Shown here: positions 38,541 to 49,239 of the stretch, in pieces
How positions within the stretch are numbered: the first letter of the stretch is position 1
How the letters are laid out: each line of letters starts with the position of its first letter
Assembly (NCBI GenBank): GCA_023630585.1
Contig: CM042540.1
Span: 18,894,074 to 18,958,073, forward strand
Source: Cranoglanis bouderius
Lineage: Eukaryota; Chordata; Actinopteri; Siluriformes; Cranoglanididae
Length of the DNA: 64,000 nt
Direction of reading: 5' to 3'
The notes under the pieces: model-generated
Database searches by the model: none
The model's input: only the letters and a program-made list of their open reading frames with translations
Told to the model about the DNA's origin: nothing
Translations under genes and position numbers: made by a program

Positions 38541-41500
38541 TTTTAAAATATAAGAATTATTGATACAAGTTAAGTACTTTGTGGCCACCAAATAGATCTT
38601 GGGAAACTTGTGGCCTCAGTGTATTCATTTGTGGCTACAACTTATCACCATGTTACATCAGTGCCTCCGTAGAAATTAACAAATAAATGGGAAATGTACT
38701 GTACCAGTAAATCATGTTCAGATATTGAATCAAATGTCAAAAAATACTCTACAGAAAATCCAAGGAGGTCAGTTTGAAACCAGCTTGTATGGAACCACCA
38801 AACATGCCATGGTCAAAGTCACTGAGATCCCTTTTTATTTTCAATGTGAACATTAACTGGAGCTCTTGACCTGTGTCTACATGATTTTATGTATTGCACT
38901 GCTGCCATGTGACTGGCTGATTGGATAATGAAGAAGCATGTGTACAGCCCTGCTGAAAAAAAAAAACAAAAACAATAGAAGAACTCATAGAGTTTGTAAC
39001 GGTTTTAATGGTTATAAGGGGAATTGTATTGGTTTGAATGGAAACTGTAATGGTCCCTGTGGTCTCAACTGGTAATTTGTTGCCTTCTATTGGTGTCTAG
39101 TGGATACCATTAAGGACCAATAATAATAATGGTAATGGTTTTAATAGTTAGCTGATGGTTTGTAATGGTATTTGTAGTGGAAACCATTAGAATTTCAATG
39201 ATGGTTTCAGCATAATAACCAAATAAAGTGGCCAATAAGTTCATTGCACATCAAACTGGACCATAAATAAAAATCAGTTCTCTTATTTCTACATTTTGTA
39301 CATTTCTACACTCACATGTCCTGCATTTGTATGTGGTACTCGAAGTTTTGCAAAGCATTTTACAGCTTGAGAAAAGGCTATAACCTGCCGAACGTATAGT
39401 CACCAACACAGAAAGGAGCCTTCCTTGTATTTGAATTTCAAGGCCGGGCTTTATTGGCTGGCAAATTACTACTGACTGAATGGTGCACACACTGCGAGGT
39501 TCATTTTCTCCCAGCGAAGACTTCTATATATCTCGCCAAGAGATAAGACACTCCGATCGGGATTGGACAAGGTTGAATGATGGAGCTTATCCTGATATGT
39601 GCCTTTCATACAGCTAATGTCACCGCATGCACAGTAAAGAGAAACAAATGGCCACTGGAGAGAGGAGAAGTTTGGCACACCATCACCAGCCACCAGCTGG
39701 AGAGACATGCTCGTGTGCGCTTAATCTCACATTGCAGATTCCTTCAGCTTTCCTGTGTGATAAATTCATCTGATTAAACTGTCCTGTTCCATGCACGGGA
39801 GATTTAAATGTAAGCGCACTGATTAAGGATTAGTTTAATGTCAGTGCTCATAGAAGTCTAATCATCATTTCACCCCTTTTTTTTTTTAAAGAACTTTATT
39901 ATTATATGATGATGGAAAGAGGAAATATTGCATATACAGCCATGAAAACAGTTGTTCTGCAGTGCTTCAGGACCCTTTATGGGCTTAACCCTTAAGACAT
40001 ATGTTGATTAAAGCATAATCACGGTTTTATTTAAGTATTTACACTTAATCTCTTCTTTAATGTAAAACTTTTGACCTTTACTCACAACAGAAAAAAAACC
40101 CTGTTCTTTCTCCTCATACATTTCTCTATAATTATACATTTACTATAAATAATCATGAGGTGACTTTTTAGCATTTAGCTTCAAGGAGTTGTTTTTAGCA
40201 TTTACGTTCAAGGAGCTAATCTAAAATCCTAACAAATCTAAACTTTAACAGATGTGACAGCAAAAATGAGACTTTTTTTTCCTGTTACATATACGTTGTA
40301 TTTATAAAGGCAGTTTGCTTTGCTATTAGTCTTCAGTTAATTTGTAGCATCAGAGGGGATTGTATCTATGTTCCCAGGGTCCTATGTTCCCCAGATTTAT
40401 ATGGCACATAATGAACACATGGTGATTTAAAGCTGGAGTTAGGCTTCAGCATAAGTTAGAGCTGGGACATGTTCATACTTAACATTTTGTTGCTTTTATG
40501 ACCGTTTACTGTGTTTTATAGGCTACAGTATGGCATTTCTTCAGTTTAGTGTATACATTTCACTATTGTTCATACATGGAGTTGAATTTTTTTGTGTAAT
40601 TTTTCCCAGTATCTTCTTAATCTTAGTTAATAGTTAGTAGAGTTATAGACATTTTCAGAGTATCATGTCTGCTGATGGTGTGATCCTGGGTGTCCCACCG
40701 GTGATTTTTGGGCTCAAAAGTCACTCGAGCACAACAAAATCTTAGATACGGATTTGTCCTTCGAGACTGACAGCTTCTCTGTAATCATAGCTCAGTGCAG
40801 TGGCTTTACTCGATACTGACCCACCCACAGAATACCAATGCTCCATATCCGCTGCCTTTTTCCATAAATATAAAAGTGCTATGAATATAAAAATACAAGA
40901 AGTGGAATGTTTGTTTTTGTCATCACTGCACTGACCTTAACTCTGAATTAAGTTGACTTACTCATATGTTATTATATCTTGACCTCATTAGGTGAAATTG
41001 CACCCCCTTTTTTGTCTCATTGATTCACTGCCTCACTGTACAAACTCATAAGGTTTGAAATAAACTCTCTACCAAAGTACGCAACCTATTACTTAATAAT
41101 CAGATAACTAACTTAAAGATAAAATCTATCTTTTCTTTTCTTCCTTTCTCATCATCGTTCCTACCAAGTGAAATGGTTATCAATCATTTGCATGTAATTA
41201 GTCACACTGAAATAACATTTGCAGTTGTTTTCGAGTAAAACCTCAGTTAAATGAGGCAGTGTTAATGTTATGGTGCTACGTGTTGCCTTCGTGCTTTACG
41301 GTTATTTGTTTCTTGCTGTTCCTTAATGGCTGATACAGGCCTGTGTCTGTAATCAAGAGAAGTTCTCCTGGGATCGCACTCAAATTAACTCAGTAATTAC
41401 CCACAACTAATTCTCAATGTGACACCGCTAGCTTTTTCCACACTCCTCTTCATTTCCTCTTCATTTCCTTGGCTGATAGATACGGGCGTCTACGGATTGT

Positions 41501-42248
41501 CTCCGAGTGAGCGCCGTCCGTTTTCCTGGCTACTCAGATCAGAGATAAATGTATTGCCGACTTGTTCGGGGCACATCTAACCGTGGCCTGACGGAGACAC
41601 ACACGTCATATTACTTGTTAGAAAACCTCATTAAAGCCTCATACTCCAGTAATACACACACATTTGGATCATGCAGCTGATTCTGTTAATGACATGTCAA
41701 ATTGAAATGAGATAAAAGTTCCTGAGGCCCTGTTTTGGCAACTGCCTCAAGCGCTCTTTCCAGTGCAGAGCCATTAGGCCCATAGCTTCACATTTTAAAG
41801 TGGATTTAAGTGATTTTTGGCAAACTTCTCACAGACTTAGCAATCAAAAAAACCCACCCTCTCATTTCAGTCCAACGTTCTACATCTAGTCCTGTCTGCG
41901 AAACCGCTCCAGAGAGACACAGCACAGCGTCATGATTGAGAATGTGCCCATGTGGAAGCAAACTTTCGTTCCACGCCTGAATCCAGATCAAGAATGATCG
42001 AATGTGGAGAATTAGCGAGGTAATGTCTAATGACATTTTGGTAAGGTAAATATCAGACCACCTCAGCCTGAAGTTGCACAGCATTGCACTGTACATACAA
42101 CTGTACATATCTGCACTTCATTCCAAATATAGTCCATACTGTTGCCGCCATATACCTTTTATATTCTTTATATTGTATTTTTATATTTTTCCTTTTTCTA
42201 CTTGTATACAAGTAAATTCGGATTTATTGCACATCGTACTTTGTATTA
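38541..42248. other. Intergenic, candidate conserved islands
   Basis: No gene seen. About 38990-39240 is rich in imperfect TAATGG/ATGGTTT words and ends in GGTTTCAGCATAATAACC, probably a MITE. 39400-39880 and 41140-42060 are repeat-free, of balanced composition, with many TAAT/ATTA cores; they are the strongest candidates here for conserved non-coding DNA. Confidence 0.45.
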
Positions 42249-42770
42249 GGGAAGCTTGTTTCCACCATAGAGAAAAAATTATTTAAAAAAGGTCTTTACA
42301 TCTCGCAATTCTGACTTTATTCTCAGAACTGCGAGTTTATATTTCATATTTCTGACTTTTATTCTCATAATTGTGACTTTATATCTCACAATTCTGACTT
42401 TTTTTTCTCATAATTCCAAGTTTACACCTATAATTCTGTCAGAATTTTTTATTTACTCAAAATTGTGAGATATAAAGTTTCAGTTCTGAAATATAAAATC
42501 CAAATTACCATTTTCTCTGTGGCAGAAACAGGCTTCCATGAGTGTACATCTCACATTTCTGACTTTTTTTCTCATATTTCCGAGTTTATATCTCACAATT
42601 CTGACTTTTTTTCTCGCGATTTTCAGTTTATTTATCACAACTCCAAATAATTCCAAGTTTACACCTACAATTCTGTCAGAATTTTTTATTTACTCAAAAT
42701 TGCATCAGGATTGTGAGATATAAAGTTTCAGTTCTGAGATATAAAATCCCAATTACAGGCTTCCATAGTG
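42249..42770. repeat. MITE-like unit built of an internal ~20-bp degenerate tandem repeat, partly duplicated
   Basis: Inverted ends GAAGCTTGTTTCCACCATAG (42250 on) and its imperfect complement TTTTCTCTGTGGCAGAAACA (42511 on) enclose repeats of the type TCTCACAATTCTGACTTTTT. The segment at about 42415-42547 recurs at about 42650-42768 with small changes. Confidence 0.75.
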
Positions 42771-43124
42771 TATGGTTGTGGGTGACCAATAAAACTGTGA
42801 ATTTGAAATCCAAAGCAAAATAATTATCTGACAAGCAGCAAAGCATGGACAGTCCAGTGCAAAAGTTTGCACCCCCATGGTATCTCGTTGGGGGGGAAAA
42901 AAGCATTATTTGCAAACACCAGAAAACTACAATGTTAACATCAAAATAATACTGCCACGACCATATCAGTCTCCAGAGATCCACCCGAGTTACAACACTG
43001 ATGTCAGTGATAATGGGTCAAGATTTGCCAAGTAATTAGAACAACTATGTCAGCTGTGGATTATGCAGAAACCAAATATTTCTAAGGGGATCCAAAAAGC
43101 AGTTAATATAATCTGGTAAAATGA
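42771..43124. other. Intergenic, no gene seen
   Basis: A Tc-type end-like stretch GTCCAGTGCAAAAGTTTGCACCCCC is near 42851-42876; otherwise nothing recognisable. Confidence 0.4.
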
Positions 43125-43725
43125 ACATGCTTGATTCTGATTGGTCAGCAGGTGTTGATTAATTGTCTATAACAGCAGCTCTGACAGTAGTTCCAGCTGC
43201 AAGGTTTATATTAGTGCGCAATTTTAATTGTTACTGTTTCCATTATATCAACCGAATCACAAGTGAAACTTTCTGTAAAAAGACATTTATGGAAGGAGTC
43301 GCCAGTGTCAGCACTTTGTAACAGTCAGCAAGTTTTCCACAATGGGAAAATGTTCATGAAGGAGGGCTTTGGTCTTTCTCCATAATGACAATCTGCATTT
43401 TTTTTGTGTGTCTGAGTAACTTCATGGGAGAAAAAAAGAGAGGCCAGAGAGGGAACAATTGTTCCTGTAACAGGAACAAAGTTGTTTTGCTGGAACTAAC
43501 TTAATGTTACGTTCTTCAATATAAACGGTAACTATAAATGGATAAAAAAGTTTTAAAAATATTCTTTAATTAATAATTACATATAATTGTTGGCAAATTG
43601 CTGTGGTGTAGAAAAAAAATATCAGGGACATGCTGTTATAGGAAAATAATATTAGGGTGATAACAGAAACTCCTGCATCACACCCAGTCACTGATTATTT
43701 TCCTTATAACTGCACACCCCCAGGG
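43125..43725 (+). repeat. Foldback-family copy, nearly complete
   Basis: Begins TTGATTCTGATTGGTCAGCA, then CAGCAGCTCTGACAGTAGTT, GGAAGGAGTCGCCAGTGTCA, TTGTTTTGCTGGAACTAAC, CTATAAATGGATAAAAAAG, AAATTGCTGTGGTGTAG, GCTGTTATAGGAAAATAAT and right arm ACTGATTATTTTCCTTATA. Shows the block order of the family. Confidence 0.75.
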
Positions 43726-43729
43726 CCCT

Positions 43730-44043
43730 CATCCATCCATCCCTTTTCCATAAAGCTCATCCTACACTGGGTTGTGGGAAGCCTGGAGACTATCCCAGGG
43801 AACTCGGGGCACAAGGCAGGGGACACCCTGGACGGGGTGCCAACCCATCGCTGTGCACAATCACACACATTACAGACAATTTAGAGATGTCAGTCAGCCT
43901 ACAATGCATGTCTTTGGACTGGAGGAGGAACCCAGAGTTCCTGGACATGCAAACTCCACACACAGGGTGGAGTCGGGAATCGAACCCCCATCCCTGGAGG
44001 TGTGAGGCAAACACACCAACCACTAAGCCACCGTGCCCCCCTT
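43730..44043 (-). mobile_element. Family A SINE, full length
   Basis: On the minus strand it begins GGCACGGTGGCTTAGTGGTT (box A), has GGGTTCGATTC at about 43977-43988 (box B, reverse), TGTGTGGAGTTTGCATGTCC, and ends with GGATGGATG at 43730. The only complete family A copy besides 58545-58856. It abuts the foldback copy to its left. Confidence 0.88.
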
Positions 44044-44837
44044 GTAAGCACATATATTTGCAAATTAATTGGTATTGTCAATGACTAAATAACAGATTGT
44101 AGATTCCTGGAAGAACACAGACCTTCTTTTCCTTAACACATGTATTTTAGTGATAGCTATCAGGTTGTAAAAACAGTTTAACTGTTCTAAAGCAAAAAAA
44201 AAAAAAAAAAAGGACTATGGCAGCTTTAATTAACTTAAGGTATGAGGGAGAGAATTAGAGAAGACAGGAAATGCACCAGCAGGTCTGAATAATTAGACAT
44301 GCTATTAATATGCAAGACTAGCTGAGTCTTAGGTAACAGGCAGCCTGTGTAATGATGTCGCGAAGCCGGAAAAGCACTTGATAAATCCTCGTTAGCAGTG
44401 ATATTGTTTGCACCTAAAGGGAAGCTTTTTAATGCGGCTGCTATTAAACGTCTTACTAATGACCTGACTGTAGTTTATAGGACCTGCCAGTTGTGAAACT
44501 CTCCAACCATCACTGAAAAACAAGAAATGTCGATTATGTGCACCTGCGTATTGCATCTCACCGTATATCAAATATGTCCTATACACAAGTAACGAGCAGC
44601 TGGTACAGGTTATGCATCATTCCTAAGGAAACAAGATATTGTTTTTTGCTTTCTTGTTTTATCCATTTTATTTATGTTAAACACCATGTAATGCTATAAA
44701 TAATCTGAGAAACAGTCTATTGCAGAGTGCGACCGGATTAATCAACATACTATTAAATTAACATGAATAATGACATACCACCTTAAAATCATCATATTCA
44801 GTGGGGTTGAGGTGAGGTTTATAATTTGTAAAAAAAA
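44044..44837. other. Intergenic, no gene seen
   Basis: Poly(A) at 44193-44210. 44215-44600 is repeat-poor and may be conserved non-coding DNA. Confidence 0.45.
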
Positions 44838-44988
44838 AAAAAAAAAAAAAGGGAAATTGCAATGCTACAGCATACAAAGGCATCCTATACAATCGTGTGC
44901 TTCCAACAATATGGGAATAGTTTGGTGTAGAACCACATATGGGTGTGATGGTCAGGTGTCCACAAACTTTTAGCCATGTAGTGTATGT
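44838..44988 (+). mobile_element. DNA-transposon (MITE) right end
   Basis: GTGTGATGGTCAGGTGTCCA then CAAACTTTTAGCCATGTAGTGTA is a very common fish terminal repeat (variants of TACACTATATGGCCAAAAGT in reverse). No matching left end was found. Confidence 0.6.
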
Positions 44989-45529
44989 TAATGTTAACAA
45001 ATGCTAGGAAACTGATAAGCAGAGCTAATGGGTATCGCAGCACTTTGAGAAGACTAAGTGGAAAACAAAGGGATACAAAAAGAGGGGCTAATGAGTTCAG
45101 AGAAAGCAGACAGGTGACTGTAATGAAGACTGACTGGAACCTCCGTGACATAAATAATAGTCATTAGTCTGATAAACAATTTGTTCTTTTAATGGAGCGC
45201 CATGTGGTGTTTGTTAAATGTATTTGAAGTCAGTTATGTGAGTGTGATATATGGGTATCTAATGAAGTGTGATGTATGAAACCCGATGTAGCAGAAGTCT
45301 CATGTGGTGTTTGTTAAACATATTTTAACGCAAGCTATATGAGTATGATATATGAGCGTCTATTGAAAAAGCGATATATCAGAACGGATGTCAGCAAAAA
45401 CGTATGTAATCGTGTTTCACTGAAGTGAAAGCAGATCTATAGTACACCTACTGGTGTCAATTACAGCTGCATATAATACTGTAATTAGTTATTACACTAA
45501 ATAATAATACTGGTCACACTCTACATATT
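44989..45529. other. Intergenic with a loose local duplication
   Basis: CATGTGGTGTTTGTTAAA occurs at about 45201 and 45301, each followed by a GTGATATATG/GATATATGAG-type block, so about 100 bases are imperfectly duplicated. No gene seen. Confidence 0.5.
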
Positions 45530-45720
45530 ATATAATCAGCTGTTGAATTGTCCATTCTGATTGGTCAGAAGGTGTCGATTCATTTTCTATTACAGCAGCT
45601 CTGACAGTAGCTAGAACTGCAAGGTTTTTATTCATGTGCTCGATAATGTTCTTGTGTATGTCGTTACTATAGAAACGATAATGGTCTAATACATTATCGT
45701 TTCTATAGTAACGACATACA
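45530..45720 (+). repeat. Foldback-family piece with a perfect 29-bp hairpin
   Basis: TCTGATTGGTCAGAAGGTGT and ACAGCAGCTCTGACAGTAGC lead to a perfect inverted repeat: arms 45655-45683 and 45692-45720, loop of 8 (45684-45691). Each arm contains the block ACTATAGAAACGATAATG also seen at 8652-8669. Confidence 0.85.
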
Positions 45721-46548
45721 TGTAGCGAATCTAGCTCAAATGGGTGAAATATATCTATAGCTCTAATCAAAGCGTGTTCTGATTAGTTATGGATATAAAT
45801 CGACCATGAAAGGGAATGTTATATTAATTACTGTAGTCTAGCTTTAGAATTAAATGCAAAGCAGCTTGATCTGTTTGTCCACCAAACTTACCAGGGCAGT
45901 CTTCGTATTACTCTAAAAGAATAAATTATTCTTCTGGCCACGAAGCATAGTTCATTCTAAGTTAAATGAAATACAGCGCGTAGCGAAAAGCAACGTTAAA
46001 AGTGAACCTTGAAAAAAAGTAAAAGGAAAGTAAGAAGTGTAAAGTAGAAAGAAAAAAGAGAGTAAAAGTAGAAAGTAAAGTAAGGAAGTAAAGTGTAAAG
46101 TAAAGGAACGCGTGTCACTGTCTTTTATGGATAATGCCAACGTACACGCCTCTCTGAGATGCTGGTGAATCCAGAGAGTTCTGGGGGGGGGGGAACTTCT
46201 TTGTCTGTTCCAAAACGCGGTCCGCATATCAAGGCGGGGTTTGTATTAAGTTTGGATTAGAATGAAATATGGAAAAGTATAGAATGATACATCCCATCGT
46301 CCTATAGTATGCATCATTAATTGGCATATTACGAGACAATGATTTTGGTACCAAACTCAAGGAGGTTATGATACCTTGGACAGTGAAGGATCATTAAACA
46401 TGGTTACAGACAACTTAAAATTAGCTTCTCGCTTAAACTATCTAAAATCACTATAGTTAGGTTATCTAGACACATAACACATGCATATATGAATACATTA
46501 TAACTATCTAGAAATATGATTATATGTTACATTCAAGAGACATTTTCA
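45721..46548 (-). mobile_element. LTR-like repeat, copy 2 (reverse)
   Basis: Runs from TGTAGCGAATC at 45721 (the end of the repeat read in reverse) to ...TTTTCA at 46548. It aligns by blocks with 28333-29903 in reverse but lacks that copy's GC-rich core; a purine-rich AAAGTA tract (about 46005-46105) occupies that position. It starts at the base after the hairpin. Confidence 0.5.
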
Positions 46549-47039
46549 TTGTGTGTGCGTGAGTGTGTGTATGTCCAGAAGAGGGGGCTGGTGTTCTTCT
46601 AATGTCCCACCAGTCTTTGGTCGCCTCAGGGTGACCTTTAGGGAGGACGTTTTCCTTGCTAGCCTTGTCGGCTCCGATGCTAATCCATGCGGTCGTAAAC
46701 AGAGATTAGATCAGAGATTTACAGGCCCTTGGTTGGAGTTTTGGTTGACCCCTGCTGATGTACCTAATCGTGAAGTTTTCCAGACGTTCACACCCATTAA
46801 GTTCATGAAAGGTCTCTTTATTGTGGGTGTAAGTTCTGTGTGTGTTTGCAAGAGTCTTTTGCATTCCAAAGGGGCATCTGGCTGCAGGAGGCCTCTCGGG
46901 GTTACTCTCGGTCACCTGAGTGGTGAAACTTTTTATGTTAAGTCCAGGTTAATTCAGAAATCAGTTTGGATACCATCAGACGTTACATACACAAGTGCTT
47001 GTATGGCGGACGCTCCACACGAACAGACTAAAAACGTGT
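46549..47039. other. Unidentified 490-bp tract
   Basis: An open + frame of 162 codons spans 46553-47041 (MCVSVCMSRRGGWCSSN...). GC is higher than in the neighbours. No domain recognised. It could be internal sequence of the LTR-like element, a different repeat, or chance. Confidence 0.3.
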
Positions 47040-47165
47040 AAATTGTTGATATGGAGAAGGTATTTTCTGCAAGGAGATGTTTATTTACCATTCTTGGAAG
47101 GAGTTTCCAGTGTCAGTGCTTTGAACAGTCAGAAGTAAAGCTGTAACTAATAAAGTAGCTAGCCA
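47040..47165 (+). repeat. Foldback-family fragment
   Basis: TTGTTGATATGGAGAAGG, ACCATTCTTGGAAGGAGTTT, CCAGTGTCAGTGCTTTG, AGTAAAGCTGTAACT in family order. Confidence 0.7.
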
Positions 47166-47226
47166 CACTTCACACTACTACACTGCGGAAAAGCAACTGC
47201 GACCATTTCACTTTATTGTGTAGCTA

Positions 47227-48592
47227 CAGTGGGGGTAAAAAGTATTTGATCCCCTGCTGATTTTGTACGTTTGCCCACTGACAAAGAAATGATCAGTCTA
47301 TAATTTTAATGGTAGGTGTATTTTAACACTGAGAGACAGAATAACAACAAAAAAATCCAGAAAAATGCATTTCAAAAAAGTTATAAATTGATATGCATTT
47401 TAATGAGGGAAATAAGCATTTGATCCCCTATCAATCAGCAAGATTTCTGGCTCACAGGTGTCTTTTACACAGGTAATGAGCTGAGATTAGGAGCACTCCC
47501 TTTAAATGAGTGCTCCTAATCTCAGTTTGTTACCTGTAAAAAGACACCTGTCCACAGAAGCAATCAATCAATCAATCAGATTCCATGGCCAAGACCAAAG
47601 AGCTGTCCAAGGATGTCAGGGACAAGATTGTAGACCTACACAAGGCTGGAATGGGCTCCAAGACCATAGCCAAGCAACTTGGTGAGAAGGTGACAACAGT
47701 TGGTGCGATTATTCGCAAATGGAAGAAACCTCGGTCTGGGCCTCCATGCAAGATCTCACCTCGTGGAGTTTCAATGATCATGAGAACGGTGAGGAATCAG
47801 CCCAGAACTACATGGGAGGATCTTGTTAATGATCTCAAGGCAGCTGGGACCATAGTCACCAAGAAAACAATTGGTAACACACTACGCCATGAAGGACTGA
47901 AATCCTGCAGCACCCGCAAGGTCCCCCTGCTCAAGAAAGCACATGTACAGGCCCGTCTGAAGTTTTCCTGAATGATTCAGAGGAGAACTGGGTGAAAGTG
48001 TTGTGGTCAGATCTCTCTGGCATCAACTCGCCTCGCCGTGTTTGGAGGAGGAGGAATGCTGCCTATGACCCCAAGTCATAACACCATCCCCACCGTCAAA
48101 CTTGGAGGTGGGCACATTATGCTTTGGGGGTGTTTTTCTGCTAAGGGGACAGGACAACTGCACTGCATCAAAGGGATGATGGACGGGGCCATGTACCGTC
48201 AAATCTTGGGTGAGAACCTCCTTCCCTCAGCCAGGGCATTGAAAATGACCTTAATGACTTGGAGAGGATCTGCAAAGAGGAGTGGGACAAAATCCCTTCT
48301 GAGATGTGTGCAAACCTGGTGACCAACTACAAGAAACGTCTGACCTCTGTGATTGCCAACAAGGGTTTTGCCACCAAGTACTAAGTCGAAGGGGTCAAAT
48401 ACTTATTTCCCTCATTAAAATGCAAATCAATTTATAACTTTTTTGAAATGTGTTTTTTTGGATTTTTTTTGTTGTTATTCTGTCTCTCACTGTTAAAATA
48501 CACCTACCATTAAAATTATAGACTGATAATTTCTTTGTCAGTGGGCAAACGTACAAAATCAGCAGGGGATCAAATACTTTTTTCCCCCACTG
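47227..48592 (+). mobile_element. Tc1-like transposon, fourth family, deleted
   Basis: 1366 bp between TA dinucleotides (47225-47226 and 48593-48594). Terminal repeats of about 200 bp begin CAGTGGGGGTAAAAAGTATT and are nearly matched at the right end. A perfect 18-bp hairpin (47481-47498 with 47508-47525) lies between the left repeat and the ORF, a feature this family usually has as I remember it. Confidence 0.95.
47585..48384 (+). pseudogene. Tc1-like transposase missing two catalytic residues
   Basis: ATG at 47585 (MAKTKELSKDVRDKIVDLHK). An intact N-terminal helix-turn-helix half of 128 residues ends in RLKFS then a stop, owing to a small deletion. Next come VKVLWSD at about 47994, HIMLWGCFSAKGTG, MDGAMYRQILGENLLPSARA, and then ALKM joins directly to LNDLE...: the segment with the second Asp (HDNDPKH) and the Glu (PIENLW) is deleted. 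C-terminus VIANKGFATKY, TAA at 48382-48384. Confidence 0.93.
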
Positions 48593-48862
48593 TACTTTAT
48601 AGAGTACATAGTATAACATAACAAATAGATTGTGCTTGTCTCTTTGTAAACCACTCTTAAGAGGTTTATGTAACTTTGGTAGAAAAAGAACAACAATCAT
48701 CAAAAAAAAAAAAAAGAAGAAAGAAAAAAAAAAAGCAACAGACACAGAGAGGACTCCGTCCACTACTCTCAGTTCAGTTTGTTTCTTTAAATATCTAGCT
48801 AGCTAGTTTTATCATGATGCTTGGTATAAAAAAAGTAGTTGATTACTGGAAAAGCTACATTA
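48593..48862. other. Spacer between two DNA transposons
   Basis: AT-rich with an A-rich run at 48699-48735. The open frame on the minus strand is chance sequence through this run. Confidence 0.6.
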
Positions 48863-49239
48863 CAGGATGTCCCAAGTCTCCATACATTGGGGAAATGAAC
48901 ACTTTTTAAGCAAAATGTCTTCCAAAAATGGTCATACTTAGTTTATATCATATATTTTTTTTCAGATAGCCTTTAAGAATGCCTTTGACAAAAGAAAAAC
49001 GTATTGAAATCATTCTCATGGCTGGATCAAGGTTGTGATGGACTTTAACAGGAAGCACTGGCAAGCACATCACACACGACGCTGTTACCAAACTTATTAA
49101 CAAATTCAAAAAGACTGGAAGTGTTACAGACTGACCGAGAAGGGAATGGACGTCCACGAACATCCACTGACGAAGGCACAACCAACATAATGCTGGCAAA
49201 CATAGTCCCCTATGTATGGAGACTTTTGGGACACCCTGT
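48863..49239 (+). mobile_element. Mariner-type MITE, 377 bp, keeping only the N-terminal DNA-binding code
   Basis: Ends CAGGATGTCCCAAGTCTCCA and (right, inverted) TGGAGACTTTTGGGACACCCTG; TA precedes the left end, while the right side has TG. Inside, from 48979, MPLTKEKRIEIILMAGSR, then (after damage) DAVTKLINKFKKTGSVTD and GRPRTSTDEGT: a helix-turn-helix of mariner/IS630-like transposases. The catalytic domain is absent. Confidence 0.75.

Noticed and set aside
47480..47530. Hairpin that could be taken for a microRNA precursor or terminator
   Set aside because: Arms are only 18 bp, it sits at a fixed place in a Tc1 family, and a transposon origin explains it.
48395..48763. 122-codon minus frame starting MDGVLSVSVAFFFSF
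   Set aside because: It runs through a Tc1 terminal repeat and an A-rich run; the Phe-rich part is low complexity.
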